Shown piece by piece: positions 1 to 8,909 of a DNA stretch of 64,000 nt. The translations under genes and the position numbers were made by a program. Within the stretch, counting starts at the first letter, position 1. Every line of letters begins with the position of its first letter. The notes beneath the pieces were generated by a model, which saw nothing but the letters and a program-made list of their open reading frames with translations, made no database searches and was not told the origin of the DNA. This DNA is from Nitrospirillum amazonense. GTDB taxonomy: Bacteria; Pseudomonadota; Alphaproteobacteria; Azospirillales; Azospirillaceae. The stretch spans positions 124,001 to 188,000 of the forward strand of contig NZ_VITN01000006.1 of assembly GCF_007828045.1 (NCBI RefSeq), given 5' to 3'.

Positions 1-340
1 GAGCCGCTTCGACCTGGACCGGTTCGGTGTGATCCCACGCCCCAGCCCGCGCCAGTCGGACGTGATGATCGTGGCCGGCACCCTGTGCAACAAGATGGCC
101 CCGGCCCTGCGCAAGGTCTACGACCAGATGGCGGAGCCGCGCTGGGTCATCTCCATGGGCTCCTGCGCCAACGGCGGCGGCTATTACCACTACAGCTATT
201 CCGTGGTGCGCGGCTGCGACCGCATCGTGCCCGTGGACATCTACGTTCCGGGCTGCCCGCCCACGGCTGAGGCGCTGGTCTACGGCGTGCTGCAGTTGCA
301 GAAGAAGATCAAGGGCGGTAACCGCCTGGTTCGGCGCTAA
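1..340 (+). CDS. nuoB: NADH-quinone oxidoreductase subunit B (partial, 5' end outside window)
   Basis: This is the C-terminal two-thirds of complex I subunit B, which carries the terminal [4Fe-4S] cluster N2 that passes electrons to quinone. The frame is open from base 2 and reads SRFDLDRFG before the internal GTG at 29, so the gene begins upstream of the window. Two of the N2 cysteine ligands are visible, in MGSCANGGG and in VPGCPP. The family-typical RPSPRQSD and [14 protein letters not shown] motifs are present. The TAA at 338-340 is 21 bp before nuoC, as expected for the first peripheral-arm genes of an alphaproteobacterial nuo operon. Family assignment is secure. Confidence 0.97.
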   Translation, partial: SRFDLDRFGVIPRPSPRQSDVMIVAGTLCNKMAPALRKVYDQMAEPRWVISMGSCANGGGYYHYSYSVVRGCDRIVPVDIYVPGCPPTAEALVYGVLQLQKKIKGGNRLVRR

Positions 341-361
341 GCGGCCCTCGAGGGATCGGGA

Positions 362-1009
362 ATGAACGAAGAAACCCTACAGGCGCTGGGCGCCAAGATC
401 GCGGCGGCCCTGCCGGGCGCCGTGACCGGCACTGAGGTCCAGAACGGCGAGCTGGTGGTTCGCACCACGCGTGAGGGCTTGCTGCAGACCCTGACGGTGC
501 TGCGCGACGACGCCGGCTGCCGCTGCACCCAGCTGGTGGACATCACCGCGGTGGACTGGCCGTCCAAGCCGGAGCGGTTCGAGGTCAACTACATGCTGCT
601 GTCGGTGTCCAAGAACCTGCGCGCGCGGGTGAAGGTCACCACGGATGAGGACACGCCCGTCCCGTCCTGCGTCCCGCTGTTCCCGGCCGCCGGCTGGTAT
701 GAGCGCGAGACCTGGGACATGTTCGGCGTGTTCTTCGCGGGTCACCCCGACCTGCGCCGCATCCTGACCGACTACGGTTTCGAGGGTCACCCCCTGCGCA
801 AGGACTTCCCCCTGACGGGCTACGTCGAGGTCCGCTACGACGACGAGCAGAAGCGCGTCGTCTATGAGCCGGTGAAGCTGACGCAGGACTTCCGGGCCTT
901 TGATTTCATGTCGCCCTGGGAGGCGATGACCGATGTGCAGCTGCCGGGCGACGAGAAGGCGGTCATCCCGCTGGGCGCGTCGCTGCGCGACGGCAGCGTG
1001 AAGAAGTGA
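362..1009 (+). CDS. nuoC: NADH-quinone oxidoreductase subunit C
   Basis: This 215-residue 30-kDa-type subunit of the peripheral arm of complex I helps form the quinone-site platform with NuoD and NuoB. The diagnostic ERE(T)WDMFGV motif and the downstream [24 protein letters not shown] segment are present at about residues 117-145. It is a separate gene, not fused to nuoD as in enterobacteria. The ATG at 362 follows a purine-rich GGGATCGGGA stretch. The TGA at 1007-1009 lies just before the nuoD start, so the two are closely coupled. Length fits the family. Confidence 0.97.
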   Translation: MNEETLQALGAKIAAALPGAVTGTEVQNGELVVRTTREGLLQTLTVLRDDAGCRCTQLVDITAVDWPSKPERFEVNYMLLSVSKNLRARVKVTTDEDTPVPSCVPLFPAAGWYERETWDMFGVFFAGHPDLRRILTDYGFEGHPLRKDFPLTGYVEVRYDDEQKRVVYEPVKLTQDFRAFDFMSPWEAMTDVQLPGDEKAVIPLGASLRDGSVKK

Positions 1010-1017
1010 GATCGGCC

Positions 1018-2211
1018 ATGGCCAATCCTGTCGAAAGCCAAATCAAACCCTACACGATGAACTTCGGGCCGCAGCACCCTGCCGCCCACGGCGTGTTGCG
1101 CCTGGTTCTGGAGATGGACGGCGAGATCGTGGAGCGGGCGGACCCGCACATCGGTCTGCTGCATCGCGGCACCGAGAAGCTCATTGAGTACAAGACCTAC
1201 ATCCAGGCGATGCCCTACTTCGACCGGCTGGACTACGTGTCCCCGATGTCGGAGGAGCACAGCTTCGTCCTGGCCGCGGAGAAGCTGTTGGGCATCACCC
1301 CGCCCAAGCGCGCGCAGCACATCCGCGTGCTGTTCGCCGAGCTGACCCGCATCCTGAACCACCTGCTGAACGTCACGACGTTCGCCATGGACGTGGGCGC
1401 GCTGACCCCGGCCCTGTGGGGCTTCGAGGAGCGCGAGCTGCTCATGGAGTTCTACGAGCGGGTGTCGGGTGCCCGCATGCACGCCAACTACTTCCGCGTG
1501 GGCGGCGTCCATCAGGACCTGCCGGCCGGCATGCTGGACGACATCGAGGTCTACGCGGCCAAGTTCGAGAAGTTCGTCGACGACGTGGAAGGCTTGCTGA
1601 CGGCCAACCGCATCTTCAAGCAGCGCCTGGTCGACATCGGCATCGTCTCGGGTGACGAGGCGCTGGCCTGGGGCTTCACCGGCCCGGTGCTGCGCGCCTC
1701 CGGCATCCCGTGGGACCTGCGCAAGGCCCAGCCCTACGACACCTACGCCGAGTATGACTTCGACGTCGCCGTGGGCAAGACCGGCGACTGCTACGCCCGC
1801 TACCTGGTGCGCGTGGAGGAGATGCGGCAGTCCAACCGGATCGTGCAGCAGGCCGTGGCCAAGCTGCGCCAGACCCCGGGTGCGGTGAAGGTGGACGACC
1901 GCAAGATCGCCCCGCCGCCGCGCGGCGATATGAAGCGCTCGATGGAATCGCTGATCCATCACTTCAAGCTGTACACCGAGGGCTACCACGTCCCCGCCGG
2001 CGAGACCTACACCGCCACGGAATCGCCCAAGGGCGAGTTTGGCGTGTACCTGGTTTCCGACGGGTCCAACCGTCCTTATCGCTGCAAGATCCGGCCGACG
2101 GGCATCGCCCATCTGCAGGGTGTTGATTTCATGTCCCGGGGCCACATGCTCGCCGACGCCGTCGCGATCATCGGCTCCATCGATGTCGTGTTCGGAGAGA
2201 TCGACCGATGA
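1018..2211 (+). CDS. nuoD: NADH-quinone oxidoreductase subunit D
   Basis: This 49-kDa-type subunit forms most of the quinone-binding pocket with NuoB and descends from the large subunit of NiFe hydrogenases. The N-terminus shows [14 protein letters not shown], then [11 protein letters not shown] and [13 protein letters not shown], all classic NuoD signatures. The C-terminal DVVFGEIDR is the conserved ending. I chose ATG 1018 (MANPVESQ, 397 residues). An in-frame GTG at 1006 overlaps the nuoC stop and would add only four residues. The last bases overlap nuoE (ATGA at 2208-2211), which suggests translational coupling. Confidence 0.97.
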   Translation: MANPVESQIKPYTMNFGPQHPAAHGVLRLVLEMDGEIVERADPHIGLLHRGTEKLIEYKTYIQAMPYFDRLDYVSPMSEEHSFVLAAEKLLGITPPKRAQHIRVLFAELTRILNHLLNVTTFAMDVGALTPALWGFEERELLMEFYERVSGARMHANYFRVGGVHQDLPAGMLDDIEVYAAKFEKFVDDVEGLLTANRIFKQRLVDIGIVSGDEALAWGFTGPVLRASGIPWDLRKAQPYDTYAEYDFDVAVGKTGDCYARYLVRVEEMRQSNRIVQQAVAKLRQTPGAVKVDDRKIAPPPRGDMKRSMESLIHHFKLYTEGYHVPAGETYTATESPKGEFGVYLVSDGSNRPYRCKIRPTGIAHLQGVDFMSRGHMLADAVAIIGSIDVVFGEIDR

Positions 2212-2840
2212 GCGCTTCCGAGACCCCTGCCGGTCCGGCGACCTTCGAATTCACCGCCGACAACCTGGCCCTGGCCCAGCGGATCATCGCCAAGTATCCG
2301 GAAGGCCGCCAGGCGAGCGCCGTGATGCCGCTGTTGGACCTGGCCCAGCGCCAGCACGACAACTGGCTGCCCCGCGCCGCCATGGACTACGTCGCCGGCA
2401 TGCTGGGCATGGCCCCCATCCGCGTGTACGAGGTCGCCAGCTTCTACACCATGTACAACCTGAAGCCGGTGGGTAAGCACTTCGTGCAGGTCTGCACGAC
2501 CACGCCCTGCTGGCTGCGCGGCTCGGACGAGGTGTTGGCGGCGTGCAAGCGCAAGCTGGGCATCGGCCCGGGCGAGACCACGGCCGACGGCCAGTTCACG
2601 GTGGTCGAGGTGGAGTGCGCCGGCGCCTGCGTCAACGCACCCGTCATCGCGCTCAACGACATCTATTACGAGGATCTGGACGGCCCCTCCACCGAGGCGC
2701 TGCTGGACACCCTGATCCGGGGCGAGACGCCCAAGCCCGGCCCGCAGAACGGCCGCATCAATTCCGCGCCCATCGGCGGTCCGACGACCCTGATCGAGAT
2801 GGCGCAGCGTAACGGCGTCAAGCCGGCGTCGCAGGAGTAA
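2208..2840 (+). CDS. nuoE: NADH-quinone oxidoreductase subunit E
   Basis: This 24-kDa-type subunit is a thioredoxin-fold [2Fe-2S] protein of the NADH-oxidising module that pairs with NuoF. The four cluster cysteines are visible as CTTTPC (about residues 97-102) and [10 protein letters not shown] (about 142-151). The N-terminal helical domain contains [13 protein letters not shown] and [24 protein letters not shown]. At 210 residues it is longer than the minimal bacterial NuoE. A Gly/Pro-rich C-terminal tail of about 40 residues (from [10 protein letters not shown]) resembles the alphaproteobacterial and mitochondrial form. Its ATG overlaps the nuoD stop by 4 bp. Confidence 0.96.
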   Translation: MSASETPAGPATFEFTADNLALAQRIIAKYPEGRQASAVMPLLDLAQRQHDNWLPRAAMDYVAGMLGMAPIRVYEVASFYTMYNLKPVGKHFVQVCTTTPCWLRGSDEVLAACKRKLGIGPGETTADGQFTVVEVECAGACVNAPVIALNDIYYEDLDGPSTEALLDTLIRGETPKPGPQNGRINSAPIGGPTTLIEMAQRNGVKPASQE

Positions 2841-2845
2841 GGCCG

Positions 2846-4126
2846 ATGTTGCGCGACGAAGACCGCATCTACACCAACCTCTACGGCTATGAGGACTTCC
2901 GCCTGGACGCCGCCCGCAAGCGCGGCGACTGGGATGGTACCAAGGACATCCTGGCCCGTGGTCGCGACACCATCATCGAGCAGGTGAAGGAATCGGGCAT
3001 GCGCGGCCGCGGCGGCGCCGGTTTCTCCACCGGCCTGAAGTGGTCCTTCATGCCCAAGAAGGTGGACGGTCCCGTCTACCTGGTGATCAACGCCGACGAG
3101 GGCGAGCCCGGCACCTGCAAGGACCGCGAGATCCTGCGCCACGATCCGCACAAGCTGATCGAAGGCTGCCTGATCGCCGGTTTCGCCATCGGCGCCACCG
3201 CCTGCTACATCTACATCCGCGGCGAGTTCTACAACGAGGCGTCCAACGTCCAGGTCGCCATCGACGAGGCCTACGCCGCCGGCCTGATCGGCAAGAACGC
3301 CTGCGGCAGCGGCTACGACTACGACATCTACCTGCACAAGGGTGCGGGCGCCTACATCTGCGGCGAGGAAACTGCGCTCATCGAGTCCATCGAGGGCAAG
3401 AAGGGCCAGCCGCGCAACAAGCCGCCGTTCCCCGCCAACGCCGGCCTGTATTCCCGCCCGACCACGGTCAACAACGTGGAAAGCATCGCGGGCGTTCCCA
3501 CCATCCTGCGTCGCGGCCCCGCCTGGTTCGCCGGCATCGGCCGCCCCAAGAACGTGGGCACCAAGCTGTTCTGCATCTCCGGCCACGTGAACAAGCCGTG
3601 CAACGTGGAAGAGGAGATGGGCATCCCCCTGAAGGAGCTCATCGAGCGCCATGCGGGCGGCGTGCGCGGCGGCTGGGACAACCTGCTGGCCATCATCCCC
3701 GGCGGCTCCTCCGTGCCAGTGATGCCCAAGAGCGTCTGTGACACCGTGCTGATGGACTTCGACAGCCTGCGCGAGGTCGGGTCCGGTCTGGGTACGGCCG
3801 CCGTGATCGTCATGGACAAGTCCACCGATATCGTCCGCGCCATTGCCCGCCTGTCGAAGTTCTACATGCATGAGAGCTGCGGCCAGTGCACGCCCTGCCG
3901 CGAAGGCACCGGCTGGCTGGCCCGCGTCATGGACCGCATGGTTCGCGGCCAGGCCCGCCTGGAAGAGATCGACATGCTGCAGGACGTCACCAAGCAGATC
4001 GAAGGCCGCACCATCTGCGCCCTGGGCGATGCCGCCGCCTGGCCCGTGCAGGGCCTGATCCGGCATTTCCGTCCGGAGATGGAACGCCGCATCGCCGATT
4101 ATCGCCAGAGCATCGCTGCCGAGTGA
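2846..4126 (+). CDS. nuoF: NADH-quinone oxidoreductase subunit F
   Basis: This 51-kDa-type subunit binds NADH and FMN and carries cluster N3. The glycine-rich NADH/FMN region [18 protein letters not shown] starts near residue 53. The acidic [15 protein letters not shown] segment follows, then [19 protein letters not shown]. The [4Fe-4S] ligands appear as [15 protein letters not shown] near 347-361, with the fourth cysteine in [12 protein letters not shown]. The length of 426 is standard. The start at 2846 lies 5 bp after the nuoE stop, so it is cotranscribed and probably coupled to its structural partner. Confidence 0.97.
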   Translation: MLRDEDRIYTNLYGYEDFRLDAARKRGDWDGTKDILARGRDTIIEQVKESGMRGRGGAGFSTGLKWSFMPKKVDGPVYLVINADEGEPGTCKDREILRHDPHKLIEGCLIAGFAIGATACYIYIRGEFYNEASNVQVAIDEAYAAGLIGKNACGSGYDYDIYLHKGAGAYICGEETALIESIEGKKGQPRNKPPFPANAGLYSRPTTVNNVESIAGVPTILRRGPAWFAGIGRPKNVGTKLFCISGHVNKPCNVEEEMGIPLKELIERHAGGVRGGWDNLLAIIPGGSSVPVMPKSVCDTVLMDFDSLREVGSGLGTAAVIVMDKSTDIVRAIARLSKFYMHESCGQCTPCREGTGWLARVMDRMVRGQARLEEIDMLQDVTKQIEGRTICALGDAAAWPVQGLIRHFRPEMERRIADYRQSIAAE

Positions 4127-4146
4127 TCGGTGGAAGGATTTGAGAC

Positions 4147-6213
4147 ATGCCGAAACTGACCATCGACGGTATCGAGCTTGAAGTGGCGCCTGGCACCTCC
4201 GTGCTGCAGGCCTGCGAGCAGCTGGGCATCGAGGTTCCGCGCTTCTGCTATCATGAGAAGCTGTCGGTCCCGGCCAACTGCCGCATGTGCCTGGTGGAGA
4301 TGGAGAAGGCGCCCAAGCCCATCGCCAGCTGCGCCATGCCCTGCGGCGAAGGCATGGTGATCAAGACTGACACCGAGACCGTGCACAAGGCGCGCAAGGG
4401 GGTGATGGAGTTCCTGCTCATCAACCACCCGCTGGACTGCCCCATCTGCGACCAGGGCGGCGAATGCGACCTGCAGGACCAGGCCGTGGGCTATGGTTTC
4501 GACCGGGGCCGCTATGGCGAGGAAAAGCGCGCGGTCAAGGACAAGAACCTGGGCCCGCTGATCAAGACGATCATGACGCGCTGCATCCACTGCACGCGCT
4601 GCATCCGCTTCAGCGATGAGATCGCGGGCGTGTCCGTGATGGGCGCCACCGGCCGTGGCGAGCACATGGAGATCGGCACCTACGTCGAGGCTGCCGTCTC
4701 GTCCGAGCTGTCGGGCAACCTGGTGGACGTGTGCCCGGTGGGCGCGCTGACCTCCAAGCCCTACGCCTACACCGCCCGCCCCTGGGAACTGCGCAAGACG
4801 GAATCGGTGGACGTCCTGGACGCCGTCGGTTCCAACATCCGCATCGACACCCGCGGCGGCGAAGTGCTGCGCATCCTTCCCCGCCTGAACGAGGCGGTGA
4901 ACGAGGAATGGATCAGCGACAAGACCCGCTACGCCCATGACGGCCTGAAGCGCCAGCGCCTGGACCGCCCCTACATCCGCGAGAACGGCAAGCTGCGCGC
5001 CGCTTCATGGGAAGAGGCCTTGGCCCTGACCGCCTCCAAGCTGAAGGGTGCCGCGCCGGAGAAGATCGCCGCCATCGCCGGCGACCTGGCCGATGCCGAA
5101 AGCCTGCTGGCCCTGAAGGACCTGCTGGGCGGCATGGGTGTGGCCAGCCTGGAAAGCCGCCAGGACGGCAGCGCCATCGACGCCGCCGACCGCGCCGGCT
5201 ACATCTTCAACAGCACCATCGCGGGCATCGAGCAGGCGGACCAGATCCTCCTGATCGGCACCAACCCGCGCTGGGAAGGCAGCCTGGTCAACGCCCGCAT
5301 CCGCAAGCGCTACCTGCAGGGTGGCCTGACCGTCACCGTGCTGGGCCCGCGCGTCGACCTGACCTTCCCCATCGAGCACCTGGGCAACGACGCCACGCTG
5401 CTGAACGCCATCGCCGACGGCAGCCACCCCTACGCCGAGACGCTGAAGGCCGCCAAGAAGCCCCTGCTGATCCTGGGCTCCGGCGCCCTGGCCCGTCCGG
5501 ACGGCGCCGCCGTCTGGGCCGCCGCCCGCGCGGTGGCCGAGGCTTGCGGCCTGGTGCGCGAGGATTGGAACGGCTTCAACGTCCTGCACCGCGCGGCCTC
5601 CCGCGTAGGCGCCCTGGACCTGGGCTTCCTGCCCGCCAAGGGCGGCCGCGACCTGGCCGGCATCCTGGACGGCGCCCGCAAGGGCGAGGTCGAGGTGGTC
5701 TACCTGCTGGGCGCCGACGAGATCGACGCCCAGAACTTCGGCCGCGCCTTCGTGATCTACCAGGGCCACCACGGCGACCGGGGCGCCCATCGCGCCGATG
5801 TCATCCTGCCGGGTGCCGCCTACACCGAGAAGAACGCGACCTACGTCAACACCGAGGGCCGCGCCCAGCATACCCGCCAGGCCACCTTCCCGGTGGGCGA
5901 GGCGCGCGAGGATTGGAAGATCGTCCGCGCGCTGTCGGGCGCCCTGGGCAAGCCCCTGCCGTATGACACCCTGCAGCAGCTGCGCAAGCGGCTGGCCGAC
6001 GCCAACCCGGTGTTCGCCCAGATCGACCGCGCCACGCCGGCCGCCTGGGGTGCCTTTGGCACCGCCGGTGCCGTGGCCGCCGCCCCCTTCACCCTGCCGG
6101 TGGAGAACTTCTACATGACCGACGCGATCAGCCGCGCCTCGGCCACCATGGCCGAATGCACGGAGGCCTTCGTGTCGCCCGCCGTTGCCGAGAGGACCGG
6201 TACCCATGGCTGA
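4147..6213 (+). CDS. nuoG: NADH-quinone oxidoreductase subunit G
   Basis: This 75-kDa-type subunit is the iron-sulfur wire of the peripheral arm. The N-terminal [2Fe-2S] domain shows [15 protein letters not shown] near residues 34-48. [17 protein letters not shown] supplies His and Cys ligands, and [10 protein letters not shown] with DVCPVGAL supplies further [4Fe-4S] ligands. The C-terminal two-thirds is a molybdopterin-oxidoreductase-like domain without cofactor function in this family. At 688 residues it matches the alphaproteobacterial form. The 3' end overlaps nuoH: its TGA at 6211-6213 lies inside the first codons of nuoH. Confidence 0.97.
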   Translation: MPKLTIDGIELEVAPGTSVLQACEQLGIEVPRFCYHEKLSVPANCRMCLVEMEKAPKPIASCAMPCGEGMVIKTDTETVHKARKGVMEFLLINHPLDCPICDQGGECDLQDQAVGYGFDRGRYGEEKRAVKDKNLGPLIKTIMTRCIHCTRCIRFSDEIAGVSVMGATGRGEHMEIGTYVEAAVSSELSGNLVDVCPVGALTSKPYAYTARPWELRKTESVDVLDAVGSNIRIDTRGGEVLRILPRLNEAVNEEWISDKTRYAHDGLKRQRLDRPYIRENGKLRAASWEEALALTASKLKGAAPEKIAAIAGDLADAESLLALKDLLGGMGVASLESRQDGSAIDAADRAGYIFNSTIAGIEQADQILLIGTNPRWEGSLVNARIRKRYLQGGLTVTVLGPRVDLTFPIEHLGNDATLLNAIADGSHPYAETLKAAKKPLLILGSGALARPDGAAVWAAARAVAEACGLVREDWNGFNVLHRAASRVGALDLGFLPAKGGRDLAGILDGARKGEVEVVYLLGADEIDAQNFGRAFVIYQGHHGDRGAHRADVILPGAAYTEKNATYVNTEGRAQHTRQATFPVGEAREDWKIVRALSGALGKPLPYDTLQQLRKRLADANPVFAQIDRATPAAWGAFGTAGAVAAAPFTLPVENFYMTDAISRASATMAECTEAFVSPAVAERTGTHG

Positions 6214-7225
6214 TTTCCTCGCCCTGCACCTGGGGCTGCCCCTCACCTGGGCGACCCTGGTGGCGATCATCCTGAAGATCCTGGTGATCACGGTGCCGTT
6301 GCTGATCGCGATGGCCATGATGACCTATATGGAACGCAAGGTGCTGGCCGCCATCCAGCTGCGCCAGGGCCCGATCCTGGTCGGCCCCTTCGGTCTGCTG
6401 CAGCCGTTCGCCGACGGCCTGAAGCTGATGACCAAGGAAACCATCATCCCGGCCGGCGCCAACCGCGCCGTGTTCCTGGTCGCGCCGATGATCACCTTCA
6501 TCCTGGCGCTGGTGGCCTGGGCGGTCATCCCCTTCGGCGAGGGCCTGGTGCTGTCCGACATCAACGTCGGCGTGCTCTACCTCTTCGCCATCAGCTCGCT
6601 GGGCGTCTACGGCATCATCATGTCGGGCTGGGCGTCCAACTCGAAGTACGCCTTCCTGGGCGGCTTGCGCTCCGCCGCGCAGATGGTGTCCTACGAGGTT
6701 TCCATCGGCTTCGTCATCATCACCGTGCTGCTGTGCGTCGGCTCGCTGAACCTGTCGGACATCGTCCGGGCGCAGACCCACCTGTGGTTCTGCATCCCGC
6801 TGTTCCCCATGTTCGTCGTGTTCTTCATCTCGGCGCTGGCGGAAACCAACCGCGCCCCCTTCGACCTGCCGGAAGGCGAGTCCGAACTGGTGGGCGGTTT
6901 CCACACCGAATACTCGGCCATGACCTTCGCCCTGTTCTTCCTGGGCGAGTACATCAGCATGCTCCTGATGAGCGGGATGACCTCCATCCTGTTCCTGGGC
7001 GGCTGGCAGCCGTTCCCCCTCCTGGGCTTCATCCCCGGCCCGCTGAACCTGATCATCAAGATCTGCCTGCTGATGTTCGTGTTCATCTGGGTGCGCGGCA
7101 CGCTGCCCCGCTACCGCTATGACCAGCTGATGCGCCTGGGCTGGAAGGTCTTTCTGCCGTTCTCCCTGGTCTGGGTGATCCTGACCTCCGGCTTCCTTGT
7201 CTACTTCGACAAGCTGCCGCACTGA
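6206..7225 (+). CDS. nuoH: NADH-quinone oxidoreductase subunit H
   Basis: This membrane subunit joins the peripheral and membrane arms and forms part of the quinone chamber. It is highly hydrophobic with about eight transmembrane helices. Family motifs include [18 protein letters not shown] near residue 39, [19 protein letters not shown] near 148 and [18 protein letters not shown] near 212. I chose ATG 6206 ([10 protein letters not shown], 339 residues) and not an in-frame start 21 bp upstream, because the family begins at this hydrophobic segment. It overlaps the nuoG stop by 8 bp. The gene is followed by a 90-bp gap with two hairpins before nuoI. Confidence 0.96.
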   Translation: MADFLALHLGLPLTWATLVAIILKILVITVPLLIAMAMMTYMERKVLAAIQLRQGPILVGPFGLLQPFADGLKLMTKETIIPAGANRAVFLVAPMITFILALVAWAVIPFGEGLVLSDINVGVLYLFAISSLGVYGIIMSGWASNSKYAFLGGLRSAAQMVSYEVSIGFVIITVLLCVGSLNLSDIVRAQTHLWFCIPLFPMFVVFFISALAETNRAPFDLPEGESELVGGFHTEYSAMTFALFFLGEYISMLLMSGMTSILFLGGWQPFPLLGFIPGPLNLIIKICLLMFVFIWVRGTLPRYRYDQLMRLGWKVFLPFSLVWVILTSGFLVYFDKLPH

Positions 7226-7232
7226 GCGATGC

Positions 7233-7294
7233 GTCCCCGCCCCGGGGCGGGACTTTGGTACTGACTTGTGACCGCGGGGGGAGCCGCCCCCCGC
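7233..7294 (+). promoter_or_regulatory. Two GC-rich hairpins in the nuoH-nuoI gap
   Basis: The 90-bp gap contains two stem-loops. The first spans 7233-7253, with GTCCCCGCC pairing GGCGGGAC around a CCGG turn and one bulged C. The second spans 7274-7294, a perfect 8-bp stem GCGGGGGG / CCCCCCGC with an AGCCG loop. Neither is followed by a U-tract, so a simple intrinsic terminator is unlikely. The second hairpin ends about 10 bases before the nuoI ribosome-binding region (GAGGTG near 7305). It could be an mRNA-stability or processing element or could tune nuoI translation. That role is inference. Confidence 0.45.
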
Positions 7295-7315
7295 ATCAAG
7301 GAATGAGGTGACGAC

Positions 7316-7804
7316 ATGGCCTGGCTCGACCGTACGGCGCGCGGCCTGTTCATGACCGAGCTGGTGAAGGGCTTCGCCCTGACCTTCAGCTACATGTTCA
7401 AGCCCCGGGTGACGCTCAACTACCCGTATGAGCGCAGCCCGCTCAGCCCCCGCTTCCGCGGCGAACATGCGCTGCGCCGCTACCCAAATGGGGAAGAGCG
7501 CTGCATCGCCTGCAAGCTGTGCGAAGCGGTGTGCCCGGCCCTGGCCATCACCATCGAAGCGGAACCCCGTGAGGACGGCTCGCGCCGGACCACCCGCTAC
7601 GACATCGACATGACCAAGTGCATCTACTGCGGTCTCTGCCAGGAGGCCTGCCCCGTGGACGCCATCGTCGAGGGGCCGAACATCGAGTTCGCCACCGAGA
7701 CGCGCGAGGAGCTTTTCTACAACAAGGAAAAGCTGCTGGCGAACGGCGACCGCTGGGAACCCCTGCTGGCGGCCAACATCGCCGCGGATGCGCCCTACCG
7801 CTAA
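7316..7804 (+). CDS. nuoI: NADH-quinone oxidoreductase subunit I
   Basis: This 23-kDa-type ferredoxin-like subunit carries clusters N6a and N6b between NuoG and NuoB. Both 8-iron-type motifs are intact: [12 protein letters not shown] near residues 63-74 and [16 protein letters not shown] near 102-117. The length of 162 is standard. The N-terminal amphipathic segment, with [19 protein letters not shown], is the usual membrane-contact part. ATG 7316 follows GAGGTGACGAC. Gaps of 90 bp before and 167 bp after the gene are unusually long for this operon. Confidence 0.97.
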   Translation: MAWLDRTARGLFMTELVKGFALTFSYMFKPRVTLNYPYERSPLSPRFRGEHALRRYPNGEERCIACKLCEAVCPALAITIEAEPREDGSRRTTRYDIDMTKCIYCGLCQEACPVDAIVEGPNIEFATETREELFYNKEKLLANGDRWEPLLAANIAADAPYR

Positions 7805-7855
7805 GCCTTGAGTGCGCCTTTAACGCCTTCTGACGCCTAACCCCGTGACACCCGC

Positions 7856-7873
7856 GCGCGGGATCGCCCGCGC
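7856..7873 (+). promoter_or_regulatory. Hairpin in the nuoI-nuoJ gap
   Basis: A perfect 7-bp stem GCGCGGG / CCCGCGC closes an ATCG tetraloop inside the 167-bp gap between nuoI and nuoJ. No T-run follows. The rest of the gap shows no convincing ORF; ATGGGCCCGG near 7901 opens only a nine-codon frame. It probably acts at the RNA level, for example as a segmental stability element. That role is inference. Confidence 0.35.
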
Positions 7874-7971
7874 CCCCGACGTCGAGTCAGGGACCCAGAC
7901 GATGGGCCCGGTTACCGGAGAGAAATCTTGATCGCCAACGTCCGCAACCCGCACCGGAAGGAGAGCCGCCG

Positions 7972-8580
7972 ATGATACTGCCCGCTCTCGCCTTCTATCT
8001 GTTCGCCGCCGTGCTGGTGCTGGCCGGCATGCTGGTGATCACGGCGCGCAACCCGGTGCACTCCGTCCTGTTCCTGATCCTGGCCTTCTTCAACGCGGCC
8101 GGCCTGTTCGTGCTGATCGGGGCGGAATTCGTGGCGATGATCCTGGTCATCGTCTACGTGGGTGCCGTGGCGGTGCTGTTCCTCTTCGTCGTCATGATGC
8201 TGGACATCAACTTCCAGGAACTGCGCAAGGGCTTCCTGCGCTACCTGCCGGCGGGCCTCGCCGTGGGGGCGGCCCTGCTGGCGGAACTGGGCCTGGTGAT
8301 CTCCGGCTGGGTCTACGCCGGCCCGGCGGACAGCGTCCGCGCGGCGCCGACGCCGGAAAGCGTGGGCAACGCCCAGGCCCTGGGCGACCTGCTCTACACC
8401 CAGTACGCCTTCATCTTCGAGGCCTCCGGCCTGGTGCTGCTGGTCGCCATGATCGGCGCCATCGTGCTGACCCTGCGCTCGCGCAAGGGCGTGCGCCGCC
8501 AGGTCATCGCCGACCAGTTGGCCCGCCGCCGCGAGGACGTGGTGGCCGTGGTCAAGGTCCAGACCGGGGAGGGCGTGTAA
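7972..8580 (+). CDS. nuoJ: NADH-quinone oxidoreductase subunit J
   Basis: This membrane subunit of complex I has about five transmembrane helices and contributes to the pi-bulge helix linking redox chemistry to proton channels. Typical features are FYLFAAVLVLAGMLVI at the N-terminus, NPVHSVLFLILAFFNAAGLF near residue 26, and EFVAMILVIVYVGAVAVLFLFVVMMLD near 49-76. The length of 202 fits. The start at 7972 is preceded by GGAAGGAG at optimal spacing, indicating independent ribosome loading after the long nuoI-nuoJ gap. nuoK follows 3 bp after the stop. Confidence 0.96.
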   Translation: MILPALAFYLFAAVLVLAGMLVITARNPVHSVLFLILAFFNAAGLFVLIGAEFVAMILVIVYVGAVAVLFLFVVMMLDINFQELRKGFLRYLPAGLAVGAALLAELGLVISGWVYAGPADSVRAAPTPESVGNAQALGDLLYTQYAFIFEASGLVLLVAMIGAIVLTLRSRKGVRRQVIADQLARRREDVVAVVKVQTGEGV

Positions 8581-8595
8581 ACCATGGGAAACATG

Positions 8596-8904
8596 ATGGA
8601 TATCGGCCTGGGCCACTACCTGTCGGTGGCGGCCATCCTGTTCATCCTGGGTGTGTTCGGCATTTTCCTGAACCGCCGCAACGTCATCATCATCCTGATG
8701 TCGATCGAGCTGATCCTGCTCGCCGTCAACATCAACCTCGTCGCCTTCTCGGTCTTCCTGCACGATCTGGTGGGACAGGTGTTCGCCCTGTTCATCCTGA
8801 CCGTTGCGGCTGCCGAGGCCGCCATCGGCCTCGCCATCCTCGTCATCTACTTCCGCAACCGTGGCTCGATCGCGGTTGAGGACATCAACCTGATGAAGGG
8901 TTGA
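8596..8904 (+). CDS. nuoK: NADH-quinone oxidoreductase subunit K
   Basis: This is a small membrane subunit with three transmembrane helices, homologous to MrpC antiporter subunits. The signature is [20 protein letters not shown], then [20 protein letters not shown], where the conserved membrane glutamate of the family lies. I chose ATG 8596 (MDIGLGHY, 102 residues) because family members start there. Upstream in-frame ATGs at 8584 and 8593 would add one to four residues, and GGGAAAC lies between them. The stop overlaps the region just before nuoL. Confidence 0.94.
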   Translation: MDIGLGHYLSVAAILFILGVFGIFLNRRNVIIILMSIELILLAVNINLVAFSVFLHDLVGQVFALFILTVAAAEAAIGLAILVIYFRNRGSIAVEDINLMKG

Positions 8905-8909
8905 GGGCC

